This document shows, piece after piece, positions 1-7,600 of a stretch of 38,896 nt of DNA. Position numbers and translations under genes: made by a program. Source of the stretch: Micromonospora sp. ATCC 39149 (lineage in GTDB: Bacteria; Actinomycetota; Actinomycetes; Mycobacteriales; Micromonosporaceae). The number at the start of each line of letters is the position of its first letter. Positions within the stretch are counted from its first letter, which is position 1. Location: positions 2,873,232 to 2,912,127 of the forward strand of contig NZ_GG657738.1 of the NCBI RefSeq assembly GCF_000158815.1, given 5' to 3'. The notes below the pieces were generated by a model, which was not told where the DNA came from, ran no database searches, and saw only the letters and a program-made list of their open reading frames with translations.

Positions 1-173
1 TTTGGTGGATGCGCGCCTCGGCTGTCGGGACGGGCGGGCCTGGCGGACCGGCGCCGTCGATGCCGACGCCGCCGACACGGAGGCGTCCAAAAGGCAGGAC
101 ACCGCCACGTCGGCGACACGAAGTCGATCATGCCGGGACGGTCGGCCGGGGCCGGGTGTGCGGGCGGGGCGGG
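1..173. other. Left edge, no supported gene
   Basis: This is the sequence downstream of the thrC stop codon. I looked for a MoaD/ThiS-type gene, which I recall as a frequent neighbour of thrC in actinomycetes, but no frame on either strand gives a recognisable product. Open frames here are arginine-rich and look like GC-driven shadows. Confidence 0.5.
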
Positions 174-1460
174 TCAGCCGAGGAGGCCGGCGTCGCGGGC
201 GGCGCGCAACGAGGGCTTGATCCGGTGGGTCGGGCCGACCTGGCCAGCAACGGCGTCGATGGTCTTGAGGCCCTCGCCGGTGTTGAACACGACCGTCTCC
301 GCCGTCGGATCGAGCCGGCCGGACTCGACCAGCTTGCGCAGCACCGCCACGGTCACCCCGCCGGCGGTCTCGGCGAAGATCCCGGTGGTGCGGGCCAGCA
401 GCCGGATGCCGGCGCGGATCTCGTCGTCGTCCACGTACTCCATCCACCCGCCGGTGCGCCGGACGGCCTCCAGGGCGTAGAGGCCGGCGGCCGGGTCGCC
501 GATGTTCAGGGACTTGGCGATGCCGGTCGGCTTGACCGGGGTGATGGTGTCGCTGTCGGCGTGCAGGGCGGCGGCGATCGGGTTGCAGCCGGCGGACTGG
601 GCGCCGAACACCTTCCAGCCGCCGGCCGGGGCCTCGACGAGACCGATCTCGACCAGCTCACTGAACGCCTTGTCGATCTTGGTGAGCAGCTCGCCGCTGG
701 CCATCGGGATGACCACCTGTGCCGGGATCCGCCAGCCGAGCTGCTCGGCCACCTCGTACCCGAGGGTCTTCGAGCCCTCGGCGTAGTAGGGCCGAACGTT
801 GACGTTGACGAAGGCCGTGTCCTCGAACTCGTCGGTCTCCACCAGCTCGCCGCAGAGCCGGTTCACGTCGTCGTACGAGCCGTCGATGGCGACCAGCTCC
901 CCGCCGTAGACGGCGGTGGTGACCACCTTGCCCGGCTCCAGGTCGCTGGGAATGAAGACGATCGACGGGACCCCGGCGCGGGCCGCGTGGGCGGCGACCG
1001 AGTTGGCCAGGTTGCCGGTCGACGCGCAGGCGAACCGCGTGAAGCCGAGGGCCCGGGCGGCGGTGAGCGCCACCGAGACCACCCGGTCCTTGAACGAGTG
1101 GGTGGGGTTGGCGCTGTCGTCCTTGACCCAGAGCGGGGCGATGATGCCCAGCTCGGCGGCGAGGTTGCCGGCGGCGACCAGCGGGGTCAGCCCCGGGTTC
1201 ACGGTCACCCGGGTCGCCGGGTCCTGGCCGGCGGGCAGGAGGGCGGCGTAGCGCCAGAGGTTCTGCGGGCCAGCCTCGATCTGCTCCCGGGTGACCCGGG
1301 CCAGGGCCGCCGTGTCGTAGTCGACCTCCAGGGGGCCGAAACACTCGTAGCAGGCGTGCTGCGCGGCCAGCGGGTAGCGCGCGGAACAGGCGCGGCAGAC
1401 CAGGGCACGGGCGGGGCTGGCGGTGGTGTCGATGCCGGGCGTGGCGAGGGTCGACGTCAT
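174..1460 (-). CDS. thrC: Threonine synthase
   Basis: PLP-dependent enzyme converting O-phospho-L-homoserine and water to L-threonine and phosphate, the last step of threonine synthesis in the cytoplasm. The 428-residue product has the usual length of the class with an N-terminal cysteine-rich segment: C22, C25, C37 and C40 form two CxxC pairs resembling a zinc ribbon. The PLP lysine lies in SFKDR (K124), followed by the cofactor-binding ASTGNLANS stretch and, near the C-terminus, the phosphate-binding region around FNTGEGLKT. The ATG start follows a purine-rich GAGAGGA. That ribosome-binding site abuts the 3' strand of a SAM riboswitch, so expression should respond to S-adenosylmethionine; the threonine and methionine branches share homoserine, which explains the logic. 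Monocistronic as far as can be seen. Confidence 0.95.
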   Translation of the reverse strand: MTSTLATPGIDTTASPARALVCRACSARYPLAAQHACYECFGPLEVDYDTAALARVTREQIEAGPQNLWRYAALLPAGQDPATRVTVNPGLTPLVAAGNLAAELGIIAPLWVKDDSANPTHSFKDRVVSVALTAARALGFTRFACASTGNLANSVAAHAARAGVPSIVFIPSDLEPGKVVTTAVYGGELVAIDGSYDDVNRLCGELVETDEFEDTAFVNVNVRPYYAEGSKTLGYEVAEQLGWRIPAQVVIPMASGELLTKIDKAFSELVEIGLVEAPAGGWKVFGAQSAGCNPIAAALHADSDTITPVKPTGIAKSLNIGDPAAGLYALEAVRRTGGWMEYVDDDEIRAGIRLLARTTGIFAETAGGVTVAVLRKLVESGRLDPTAETVVFNTGEGLKTIDAVAGQVGPTHRIKPSLRAARDAGLLG

Positions 1461-1474
1461 GTCGAGGAGGTCCT

Positions 1475-1602
1475 CTCATCTTTCCCCGCATCGCACCCTG
1501 CGGCGGGGACGGAATTGGCACCTGTCCGCGCCGCTCGTCATCGAACGTGCGGGTGGTTGCCGGGGCTTCGTCGGGCCGTATCCCTCTGCCCCTCTGGATG
1601 AG
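1475..1602 (-). promoter_or_regulatory. SAM-I (S-box) riboswitch upstream of thrC
   Basis: Read on the minus strand, the leader begins with CTCATCCAGAGGGGCAGAGG, continues to the conserved core GAAGCCCCGGCAACC, then GGTGCCAATTCC, and closes with GAAAGATGAG. These are the hallmark conserved blocks of the S-box aptamer in the right order. CTCATC (1597-1602) and GATGAG (1475-1480) pair as the P1 helix. The aptamer ends only 14 nt before the thrC ATG, and the Shine-Dalgarno GAGAGGA shares bases with P1. I therefore infer translational control (SAM binding hides the ribosome site) rather than a terminator; no T-run follows. Confidence 0.93.
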
Positions 1603-1783
1603 GTATTCAGTTGTATGGCCAAGTCTACGGCGGATCACGGCGGCTGCCACCCGAGGTTCCCAGCGTATGGGCCAGGTCGCGGGTGCCAACTTGGTCACAC
1701 CGTCGCCTCCGCGGGGGCCCGGGGCCGGGTGGCGCGCGACCGCTACGGTGCGGGCAACCGCCACCCGAGAGAGGAACTGGCTT

Positions 1784-2482
1784 ATGCGTCGGACCGTGCC
1801 CAGCTTCGCGATCGCCGCCCTGGCCTGCCTGTTGACCGCGGGCTGCGGCGCCGGCGGTTCCACCACCTCGGCGGGTACGACCACCGCACCGGCCACGGAC
1901 GTACCGGCCGCCACGGAGCCGGTCACCGACGCACCGGCGCCGACGACCGGTCCCGCCGCGCCGTCGACGACGACCCCCAGCACCACGCCACCGAAGCCCA
2001 CGCCGAAGAAGGTGCCCGCGCTGACCTGCAAGCAGCTCGCCAGCGCGCACGTCGGCAGCATTGAGGTTCCCTACCAGGGGTACGCCGACTACCTCCCGCT
2101 GAGCGAGGGCGTCTGGTCCGGGGAGGACGGTGCCACGGTCACCCTCCAGAAGCCCTGCGGAATCGGCGACCTCGACGGCGACGGGGCCGCGGACGCGGTC
2201 GGCGCGGTCGCCCTGAAGGCCGGGGGCAGCGGCACCTTCCACACGCTGGTCGTCTGGCACAACGCCGACGGTGAGCCGGTCTACCGCAGCCTCGCGGACC
2301 TGGGCGACCGGACCCCGGTCGAGTCGATAAGCGTCTCGGGCGGCGCGGCGAAGGTCGTCTGGCTGACCCGTTCCGACGGCCGCGGCATGGCCGAGTTGGA
2401 CATCAGGCGGACGTCGATCTACCGGCTCTCCGGCGGCACGTTCACCGAGACGAGTCACACGGACGCCCCGTACACGCCCTAG
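1784..2482 (+). CDS. Secreted lipoprotein of unknown function
   Basis: The 232-residue product starts with a short basic n-region (MRRTVPS), a hydrophobic core and the lipobox LTAGC with the lipidated cysteine at position 21, so it should be anchored to the outer face of the membrane. A threonine/proline-rich linker (about 25-75) follows, then a compact C-terminal domain. That domain contains GDLDGDGAADAV, reminiscent of FG-GAP/VCBS calcium-binding repeats, but only one such motif is clear. A longer frame opens upstream at 1547. The ATG at 1784 is preferred because the signal peptide begins there and GAGAGGAA lies 9 nt before it. A TACGGT at 1744-1749 could be its -10. No function can be assigned; the domain may be an adhesive or ligand-binding module. 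Confidence 0.85.
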   Translation: MRRTVPSFAIAALACLLTAGCGAGGSTTSAGTTTAPATDVPAATEPVTDAPAPTTGPAAPSTTTPSTTPPKPTPKKVPALTCKQLASAHVGSIEVPYQGYADYLPLSEGVWSGEDGATVTLQKPCGIGDLDGDGAADAVGAVALKAGGSGTFHTLVVWHNADGEPVYRSLADLGDRTPVESISVSGGAAKVVWLTRSDGRGMAELDIRRTSIYRLSGGTFTETSHTDAPYTP

Positions 2483-2534
2483 CGGTCAGCGGTGGTGTCA
2501 GCCCGGATGCCTGCGGCTGCCCACCTGGGCGATG

Positions 2535-2563
2535 GTGTCAGCCGGCGCGCGCCGGCGACACCG
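2535..2563. terminator. Strong hairpin between convergent genes
   Basis: GGTGTC (2535-2540) pairs with GACACC (2558-2563), enclosing the 16-bp perfect palindrome GCCGGCGCGCGCCGGC (2542-2557), with a single bulged A. It lies 53 bp after the lipoprotein stop and 138 bp from the end of the convergent doxX-like gene. A T-run is absent, as is common for actinomycete terminators, so termination is inferred from structure and position. Further on, a GCCGGGGGGTGGGC-like unit is repeated in tandem around 2599-2630. Confidence 0.55.
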
Positions 2564-2700
2564 GAACGGGGATACGGCAGCGGGGCGCGGCGACTGCCGC
2601 CGGGGGGTGGGCCGCCGGGGGGTGGGCAGGGCGGGTGGCCGCCCCGCCGGCCACAGCGACCCGCCCCGGCGGCGGCACGGCGGTCAGGCGGGGGCGACGG

Positions 2701-3150
2701 TCACGCGGGCACCGAGCGCTTGCCCTGGGCAGGGGCCGCGACGGCCGGCTCCCGGCGGCGCCCCCACAGGTTGTCGACCGCCCACGACCCGGGGCCGAGA
2801 ACCGCGATGAGCACGAACGACCAGCAGAACAGGGCCGACAGCTCACCGCCGTTGCGCAGCGGCAGCAGCCCCTCGGGCTGGTGCACCACGAAGTACGCGT
2901 ACGCCATCGAACCGGAGGCGAGGAGCGCGGCGGGTCGAGTGAACAGCCCGGCAAGCACCAGCGCGCCGCAGACGGCCTGGATCAGGGCGGCGTACCAGCC
3001 TGGCCAGGTGCCCAGCGGAACCGCCTGGCCCGTCCCTCGGGCACCACCGAACATACCGAACAGCGACGACAGGCCGTGGAACAGAAAGAGCAGGCCAATC
3101 ACCATGCGGAAGAGGGACAGGACGGGACCGCCGAGTCGGTCAAGATTCAT
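2701..3150 (-). CDS. DoxX-family membrane protein
   Basis: A 149-residue integral membrane protein with four predicted helices: residues about 10-35 (FRMVIGLLFLFHGLSSLFG), 52-70, 75-95 and 105-125. The N-terminal LxRxxxGLLFLxHGLxxLFG pattern and the length match the DoxX family, which in actinobacteria is linked to thiol and redox stress membranes, although the biochemical activity of most members is unknown. The ATG is preceded by GGAGGTG at good spacing. It is transcribed alone, from a promoter whose spacer is filled by a perfect palindrome (see 3178-3206), so dedicated repression is likely. No regulator gene lies next to it. Confidence 0.88.
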   Translation of the reverse strand: MNLDRLGGPVLSLFRMVIGLLFLFHGLSSLFGMFGGARGTGQAVPLGTWPGWYAALIQAVCGALVLAGLFTRPAALLASGSMAYAYFVVHQPEGLLPLRNGGELSALFCWSFVLIAVLGPGSWAVDNLWGRRREPAVAAPAQGKRSVPA

Positions 3151-3177
3151 ACAACACCTCCACTGACGAAAATCGAT

Positions 3178-3206
3178 ATTCTTACGGTATTCTTACCGTG
3201 CGTCAA
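3178..3206 (-). promoter_or_regulatory. Promoter with palindromic operator for the DoxX gene
   Basis: On the minus strand: -35 TTGACG (3206-3201), a 16-bp spacer, and -10 TAAGAA(T) (3184-3178). The spacer plus one base is the perfect inverted repeat ACGGTA-AGAA-TACCGT (3199-3184). The operator therefore fills the space between the two RNA polymerase contact sites, the classical repressor arrangement. The low GC of this stretch stands out from its surroundings. The binding protein is unknown; TetR, MarR or PadR family members would fit the size. Confidence 0.65.
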
Positions 3207-3501
3207 GAATTTGACAAGGTCGATAACGTCTCATTGTGGGAACGCTCCCACGACATGCTGAGCCGCTTCCGCGGCGACCCGCACCCACACCCCACCACAT
3301 CCCCGCACACTCCCCGCCACCGCCTCCCCACGCACCGGCCTTGCGCCTACGGCCTCCCGAAGAGGGCGTTTCGCTCCCTTTGCCCGATCTGCAACTGCAA
3401 GATCGCCGAGGGCGGTGGGGTGGTGGGTGGGAGTCGCGGTGACGGGTTCGGTCGCTGCCCCGCCCGGCCGGGCACGATGGTCCGGGCGGGCGGCGCGGCC
3501 G
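3207..3501. other. Non-coding gap with a stem-loop block
   Basis: No gene is supported on either strand. The block around 3355-3410 (GGGCGTTTCGCTCCCTTTG followed by an imperfect stem-loop CGATCTGCA-AC-TGCAAGATCG at 3385-3405) is less GC-rich than its surroundings and looks like a non-coding element; only one copy is in the window. A perfect TTGACA occurs on the plus strand at 3211-3216 but has no suitable -10 or gene downstream. Confidence 0.4.
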
Positions 3502-4368
3502 TCAGCTCGTGACGTCCTTGCGGGTGAAACGCCAGAAGGCCAGCGACCAGAACAGGGTGGCGTAGGCGATCGCGGAGATGCAGCCGCGTACCAGGTCGTC
3601 GGTCTGCACCGGCGTCGACAGCAGTCCCAGCCAGGCGTTGGCGTAGTGGGTGGGCAGGAACGCCCGGATCCCGCCGAGCGCCGTGATCTGGTCCAGGATG
3701 CTGGACAGGATCCACAGCAGCACCGCCCCGCCGACCGCGCCGAGCGCCGCGTCCGTGACGACCGAGAGCAGGAACGCCAGCCCGGCCACCGCCAGCAGGA
3801 CGACCGCCAGGTACCCGAGCACGGCCACCAGCCGCAGCAGCCCCTCGGCCGGGTCGAGCTGGGCGGAGACCTCGCTGCGCAGCGGCTCCCAGCCGTACCG
3901 GAGGGTGCCGGCGAGCAGGGCGGTGCCGGCGAGCAGCAGCAGGGCCAACCCCGAGTACGCAAGCGCCACCAGCAGCTTCACCGCCAGCAGCCGGGCCCGG
4001 GGCACCGGCACGGCCAGCAGGTAGCGCAGGCTGCCCCAGCTCGCCTCGCTGGCCACCGTGTCACCGCAGAACAGCGCCACCACCACGACCAGCAGGAACG
4101 ACGCGGAGACCAGCAGCGAGAAGAGGGTGAAGTTCAGCCCGCCCGAGGTGGCCAGGTCGGCCAGGCTGGAGAACTCGCCACCGCCGTCGTCGTCGCCGGA
4201 GTCGAACTGGAACGCGACCAGCACGATCAGCGGCAGCAGCACCATGAACCCGAGCGCGAGCTGGGTACGCCGCCGCGACGCCTGCCGGCGGAACTCCGCC
4301 GCGAACGGCAGGGTCGCCGACGGCCGATAGCCCGCCGCCGCACCCACAGTGGAAGACGACTGCGCCAT
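3502..4368 (-). CDS. ABC-2 type transporter permease
   Basis: The 288-residue product has six hydrophobic helices (about residues 38-56, 84-106, 125-153, 172-200, 205-225 and 262-280) in the ABC-2 exporter pattern, with a basic cytoplasmic N-terminus. It is the membrane partner of the hydrolase-ATPase fusion encoded directly upstream. The ATG at 4368 overlaps that gene's stop as TGATG, implying translational coupling; a GTG three bases earlier (4371) is an alternative start. The substrate is unknown. The pair resembles DrrAB/CcmA-type exporters of lipophilic compounds or peptides, but no biosynthetic genes nearby point to a cargo. Confidence 0.87.
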   Translation of the reverse strand: MAQSSSTVGAAAGYRPSATLPFAAEFRRQASRRRTQLALGFMVLLPLIVLVAFQFDSGDDDGGGEFSSLADLATSGGLNFTLFSLLVSASFLLVVVVALFCGDTVASEASWGSLRYLLAVPVPRARLLAVKLLVALAYSGLALLLLAGTALLAGTLRYGWEPLRSEVSAQLDPAEGLLRLVAVLGYLAVVLLAVAGLAFLLSVVTDAALGAVGGAVLLWILSSILDQITALGGIRAFLPTHYANAWLGLLSTPVQTDDLVRGCISAIAYATLFWSLAFWRFTRKDVTS

Positions 4369-7235
4369 CACCGGTCCCCGCTTCCCCGAGAGTTCTCGCC
4401 CACCAGGGCGAGGAACGCGTCCTCCAGGCGGCGGCGTGGCACCACCCGGTCCACGCCGATGCCGGCCCGGACCAGCTCGGCCACCACCTCGCTACGGGCG
4501 GTGCCGTTGGTGTCCACCACCAGCTGCCCCTCGGCGTCGGGCAGCACCCGGACGCCGGCCAGCCGGCCCAGCACGTCGCGCGCCGCCTCCGGGTCGGTCA
4601 CGTCGAACAACACGCTCGGCGACTCGCCGACGATCTCCTCCACCGGGCCGGACGCCACGATCCGCCCCTTGTTGACCACCACCGCGTGCGTGCAGGTCTG
4701 CTCCACCTCGGCGAGCAGGTGGCTGGAGACCAGCACCGCCCGGCCCTCGGTGGCGTAGCGCTGGAGCACCCGGCGCATCTCGGCGATCTGCGGCGGGTCC
4801 AGGCCGTCCGTCGGCTCGTCGAGCACCAGCAGCTCGGGCAGGCCGAGCATGGCCTGGGCGATGGCCAGGCGTTGCCGCATGCCGTGGCTGTACTTGCGGG
4901 TCCTGCGGTGCACCGAGTCGCCGAGCCCGGCGATCTCCAGCGCCTCGTCGAAGTGCGCGTCCGCCCACGGCCGGCCGGTGGCCCGCCAGTACGCCTTGAG
5001 GTTCTCCAACCCGGACAGGTGGGGCAGGAAGCCGGGCCCCTCGACGAGCGCGCCGATGCGGGACAGCACCGACGAGCCGGGCACCAACCGCCGGCCGAAG
5101 ACGTAGATCTCCCCGGCGGTGGGCTGGGTCAGCCCCATCAGCACCCGCAGTGTGGTGGTCTTGCCCGCGCCGTTGGGCCCGAGTAGGCCGACGACCTGGC
5201 CGGGGTGCACCTCGAAGTCGACGTTCGACACGGCGACGAAGCCGTCGGCGTACTCCTTGCGCAGTTGGCGCACGGCCAGCGGCGTGCCCGCGTACTCGGG
5301 ATGCACGGAGCTGTCCTGGCGACGGTGCCGGCGGCGGGCGATCAGGACGACCGCGACGAGCCCGACCGCGATGGCGGCCAGCAGCCCGGCCAGCACCCAG
5401 CGCCAGACGGTGGCCGTGGTGGGGATCGGCACGCCGGCCACGGTCGGCAGCACGAGCGGACCGTCGCCGGCCGCCACCGTGTAGATTGCCGGCTCTACCG
5501 GCGTCGTGTACGCCTGGTCGGACGTCGCCACCACGACCCGCAGCCGGTGCCCGGCCTCGACCCGGCGGACGATCGCCGGCAGGGTGACGGTGACCGGCTT
5601 CGCGGCCTCGATCTGCGCCGGCAGGCCGGTGAGCCGGACCGGGGCGACCAGCCCGTTGGGCAGCGTCGCCGCGCCCTGCGGGTCGACGTCGTAGAGCTTC
5701 ACGAACAGCACCGCCTCGCCGGTGGCCGACGCCGCCCGCAGCGTGACGGTCGGCGACCCGGCCACGTCCACCGCCTCGGGCAACGGCGCCGACTCGAACC
5801 GGGCGTGCTGGCCGGGCACGTCGCCGGCCACCCTGCCGAGCAGCGAGCCGAACGCGCCGGCGAACGGCACCGAGGAGATGGCCGCCGGGTTGCCGTTGGG
5901 CGGGTTGGCGATCGGCTGGGCCGGCCCGGTCACCGCGACCTCGCGGCGCGCGTCGCCGCCCAGGCCCGGGTAGTCGGTGGTGCGGTAGCCGGTGGCGACC
6001 AGGCCACGGTCGAGGGCGTCGAAACCGGCGATCCGGGAGTACGTGAAGTCGTCGCCGGGGGCAGCGCCCTCGCCCTTGACGTAGTGGTCGAGCCACTGCA
6101 CGGTCAGGTACTTCACCCGGTCGGAGTCGTTGCGCGGCCCGTCGCCGCCATCGTGGCCGCCGGTGAACCAGGCCACCCGGACCGGGGTGCCGGCCGCGGC
6201 GATCCCGCGCGCGTTGGCGTCGGCCTCGGCGAGCGGGAAGAGGGTGTCCGCCTCGCCCTGCACCAGCAGGGTCGGTGCCTTGATCCGGTCGAGCACGCCG
6301 GCCGGGCTGGACCGGCGGAGCAGGTCCACGGCCGCCTGATCGCCCCGCCCGCTGGCGGCGATCCGCAGGTACGCGGCGCAGACGTCGGCGGCGAACCGAC
6401 CGCAGGACGGGTCGGCGGCCCCGGACGGGGCGCGCCCCGGCCCGGTGCCCGGCCCCGCACCCGGCGCCGGGCTCGGCGGGCCCGCCGACGTGGGGGCATC
6501 CTCGGGCTGGGCAGCCGAGCCCCCGGAGAACCCGGCCGGGTCGGAGCCGGCGTTGCCGCCGCCGAAGAACAGCCCGGCCCAGCCCTTCTTGAACACGCCG
6601 GAGGTGGCGGGCCCGCCGGTGCTCTCGGGCAGGAACGCGCGGGACAGGTCGTTCCAGGTGATCATCGGGACGATCGCGTCGACCCGCTTGTCCTGGGCGG
6701 CCAGCAGCAGGGCCAGGCCGCCGCCGTACGAGCCGCCGACCACGCCGACCCGGGGGTCGCCGGCGGCGTCGGTGCGCACCTCGGGGCGGGCGGCCAGCCA
6801 GTCCAGCAGCCGCTCGGCGTCCCGAACCTCGTGCTCGGGGCTGTCCAGGTGGATCTGGCCGCCGCTGCGGCCGAAGCCACGCGCGGTCCAGGTGAGCACC
6901 GCATACCCCTGGCCGGCCAGTTCCTCGGCGTCGGACCGGACCGACTCCTTGGTGCCACCGAAGCCGTGCGCGAGCAGCACCGCCGGCACCCTGCGGTCGG
7001 CCGAGGCACCGTCGGGCAGGTAGAAGGTCGTGTCCAGGTCGACCGGCTCGTCGCCGGTCGGGCCGGAGCGGACGCTGATCATCGCGGGCTCGGTGCGGAA
7101 GCCGGCCTCGCCGGGCCGGGCCGCCCACAGCACGGCGGCGGCCAGCAGCACGGTCGCCGCCGATCCGGCGACGATCCGGCGGCGGCGGGTGGCCAGGGCC
7201 CGTCGGACCGGTGCGGCCGACAACGGCGATCTCAT
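4368..7235 (-). CDS. Alpha/beta hydrolase-ABC ATPase fusion
   Basis: A 955-residue two-part protein. Residues 1-45 carry a basic start and one hydrophobic helix (signal anchor). Residues about 50-600 are an X-Pro dipeptidyl-peptidase/CocE-like hydrolase: oxyanion loop LLAHGFGG near 88, nucleophile elbow GGSYGG near 167, acid in QGEADTLFP, histidine in TGGHDGG near 357, then the beta-rich C-terminal domain of that family. A second helix (about 613-637) precedes an ABC ATPase with Walker A GPNGAGKTT near 685, signature SHGMRQR near 785, and Walker B LLVLDEP. The topology puts the hydrolase outside and the ATPase inside. The next gene is the permease, so the three activities form one exporter unit. 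TACCGT ends 6 nt before the ATG, suggesting a leaderless message. I infer export coupled to hydrolysis of the exported ester or peptide; the substrate is unknown. Confidence 0.88.
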   Translation of the reverse strand: MRSPLSAAPVRRALATRRRRIVAGSAATVLLAAAVLWAARPGEAGFRTEPAMISVRSGPTGDEPVDLDTTFYLPDGASADRRVPAVLLAHGFGGTKESVRSDAEELAGQGYAVLTWTARGFGRSGGQIHLDSPEHEVRDAERLLDWLAARPEVRTDAAGDPRVGVVGGSYGGGLALLLAAQDKRVDAIVPMITWNDLSRAFLPESTGGPATSGVFKKGWAGLFFGGGNAGSDPAGFSGGSAAQPEDAPTSAGPPSPAPGAGPGTGPGRAPSGAADPSCGRFAADVCAAYLRIAASGRGDQAAVDLLRRSSPAGVLDRIKAPTLLVQGEADTLFPLAEADANARGIAAAGTPVRVAWFTGGHDGGDGPRNDSDRVKYLTVQWLDHYVKGEGAAPGDDFTYSRIAGFDALDRGLVATGYRTTDYPGLGGDARREVAVTGPAQPIANPPNGNPAAISSVPFAGAFGSLLGRVAGDVPGQHARFESAPLPEAVDVAGSPTVTLRAASATGEAVLFVKLYDVDPQGAATLPNGLVAPVRLTGLPAQIEAAKPVTVTLPAIVRRVEAGHRLRVVVATSDQAYTTPVEPAIYTVAAGDGPLVLPTVAGVPIPTTATVWRWVLAGLLAAIAVGLVAVVLIARRRHRRQDSSVHPEYAGTPLAVRQLRKEYADGFVAVSNVDFEVHPGQVVGLLGPNGAGKTTTLRVLMGLTQPTAGEIYVFGRRLVPGSSVLSRIGALVEGPGFLPHLSGLENLKAYWRATGRPWADAHFDEALEIAGLGDSVHRRTRKYSHGMRQRLAIAQAMLGLPELLVLDEPTDGLDPPQIAEMRRVLQRYATEGRAVLVSSHLLAEVEQTCTHAVVVNKGRIVASGPVEEIVGESPSVLFDVTDPEAARDVLGRLAGVRVLPDAEGQLVVDTNGTARSEVVAELVRAGIGVDRVVPRRRLEDAFLALVGENSRGSGDR

Positions 7236-7241
7236 GCGGCA

Positions 7242-7247
7242 ACGGTA
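7242..7247 (-). promoter_or_regulatory. -10 element of a leaderless transcript
   Basis: TACCGT on the minus strand ends 6 nt before the ATG of the hydrolase-ATPase fusion. A TANNNT hexamer 6-7 nt from the start codon is the known signature of leaderless actinobacterial genes. No Shine-Dalgarno sequence lies at working distance. Confidence 0.5.
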
Positions 7248-7600
7248 CGGGGAGGTTCCTGAGCGTTCGCTGGGATCCTCCGTACGTCCGTTCGGTCTGA
7301 CCGATCGGCGACGATATCCGGTCGATTGCGCAGCGTCCAGCGCAGCACAGCGAGATGAATTCGGATCATGTGAATTCCGATGTTCAACCTAAATCGCATC
7401 TATCAGCCCATGTAGACCGGACTGTCTCCACCGAGGGTGCCCCGGCGATAGACGAGAGGTGACATCGCTCGAAGTGACGCAAAACTGACCGGCTGACGGC
7501 TCTGTGTGCCGGTGCAGGTCCGCTAGTTTTCCGGTCCGGTGAGCGGGACGCTCGGCAACCCCGGCACCTGCCCATTTCCGCCGTCGCCGGAGGAGAACAC
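7248..7600. other. Divergent intergenic region before the conservon
   Basis: No gene is supported. The stretch is AT-richer than its surroundings (7340-7400). It contains a direct repeat TGAATTCNGAT at 7356-7366 and 7371-7381, 15 bp apart. TAGTTT at 7524-7529 is a possible -10 for the operon starting at 7601, with no convincing -35. The segment from 7580 ends with the strong ribosome site GGAGGAGAA. Confidence 0.4.

Noticed and set aside
9..1601. A 530-codon open frame on the plus strand opposite thrC and the riboswitch
   Set aside because: Gly/Arg/Val-rich shadow of thrC produced by high GC; no domain, and it runs through the riboswitch.
3211..3240. Plus-strand promoter beginning with a perfect TTGACA
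   Set aside because: No -10 at 16-18 bp and no gene on that strand downstream.
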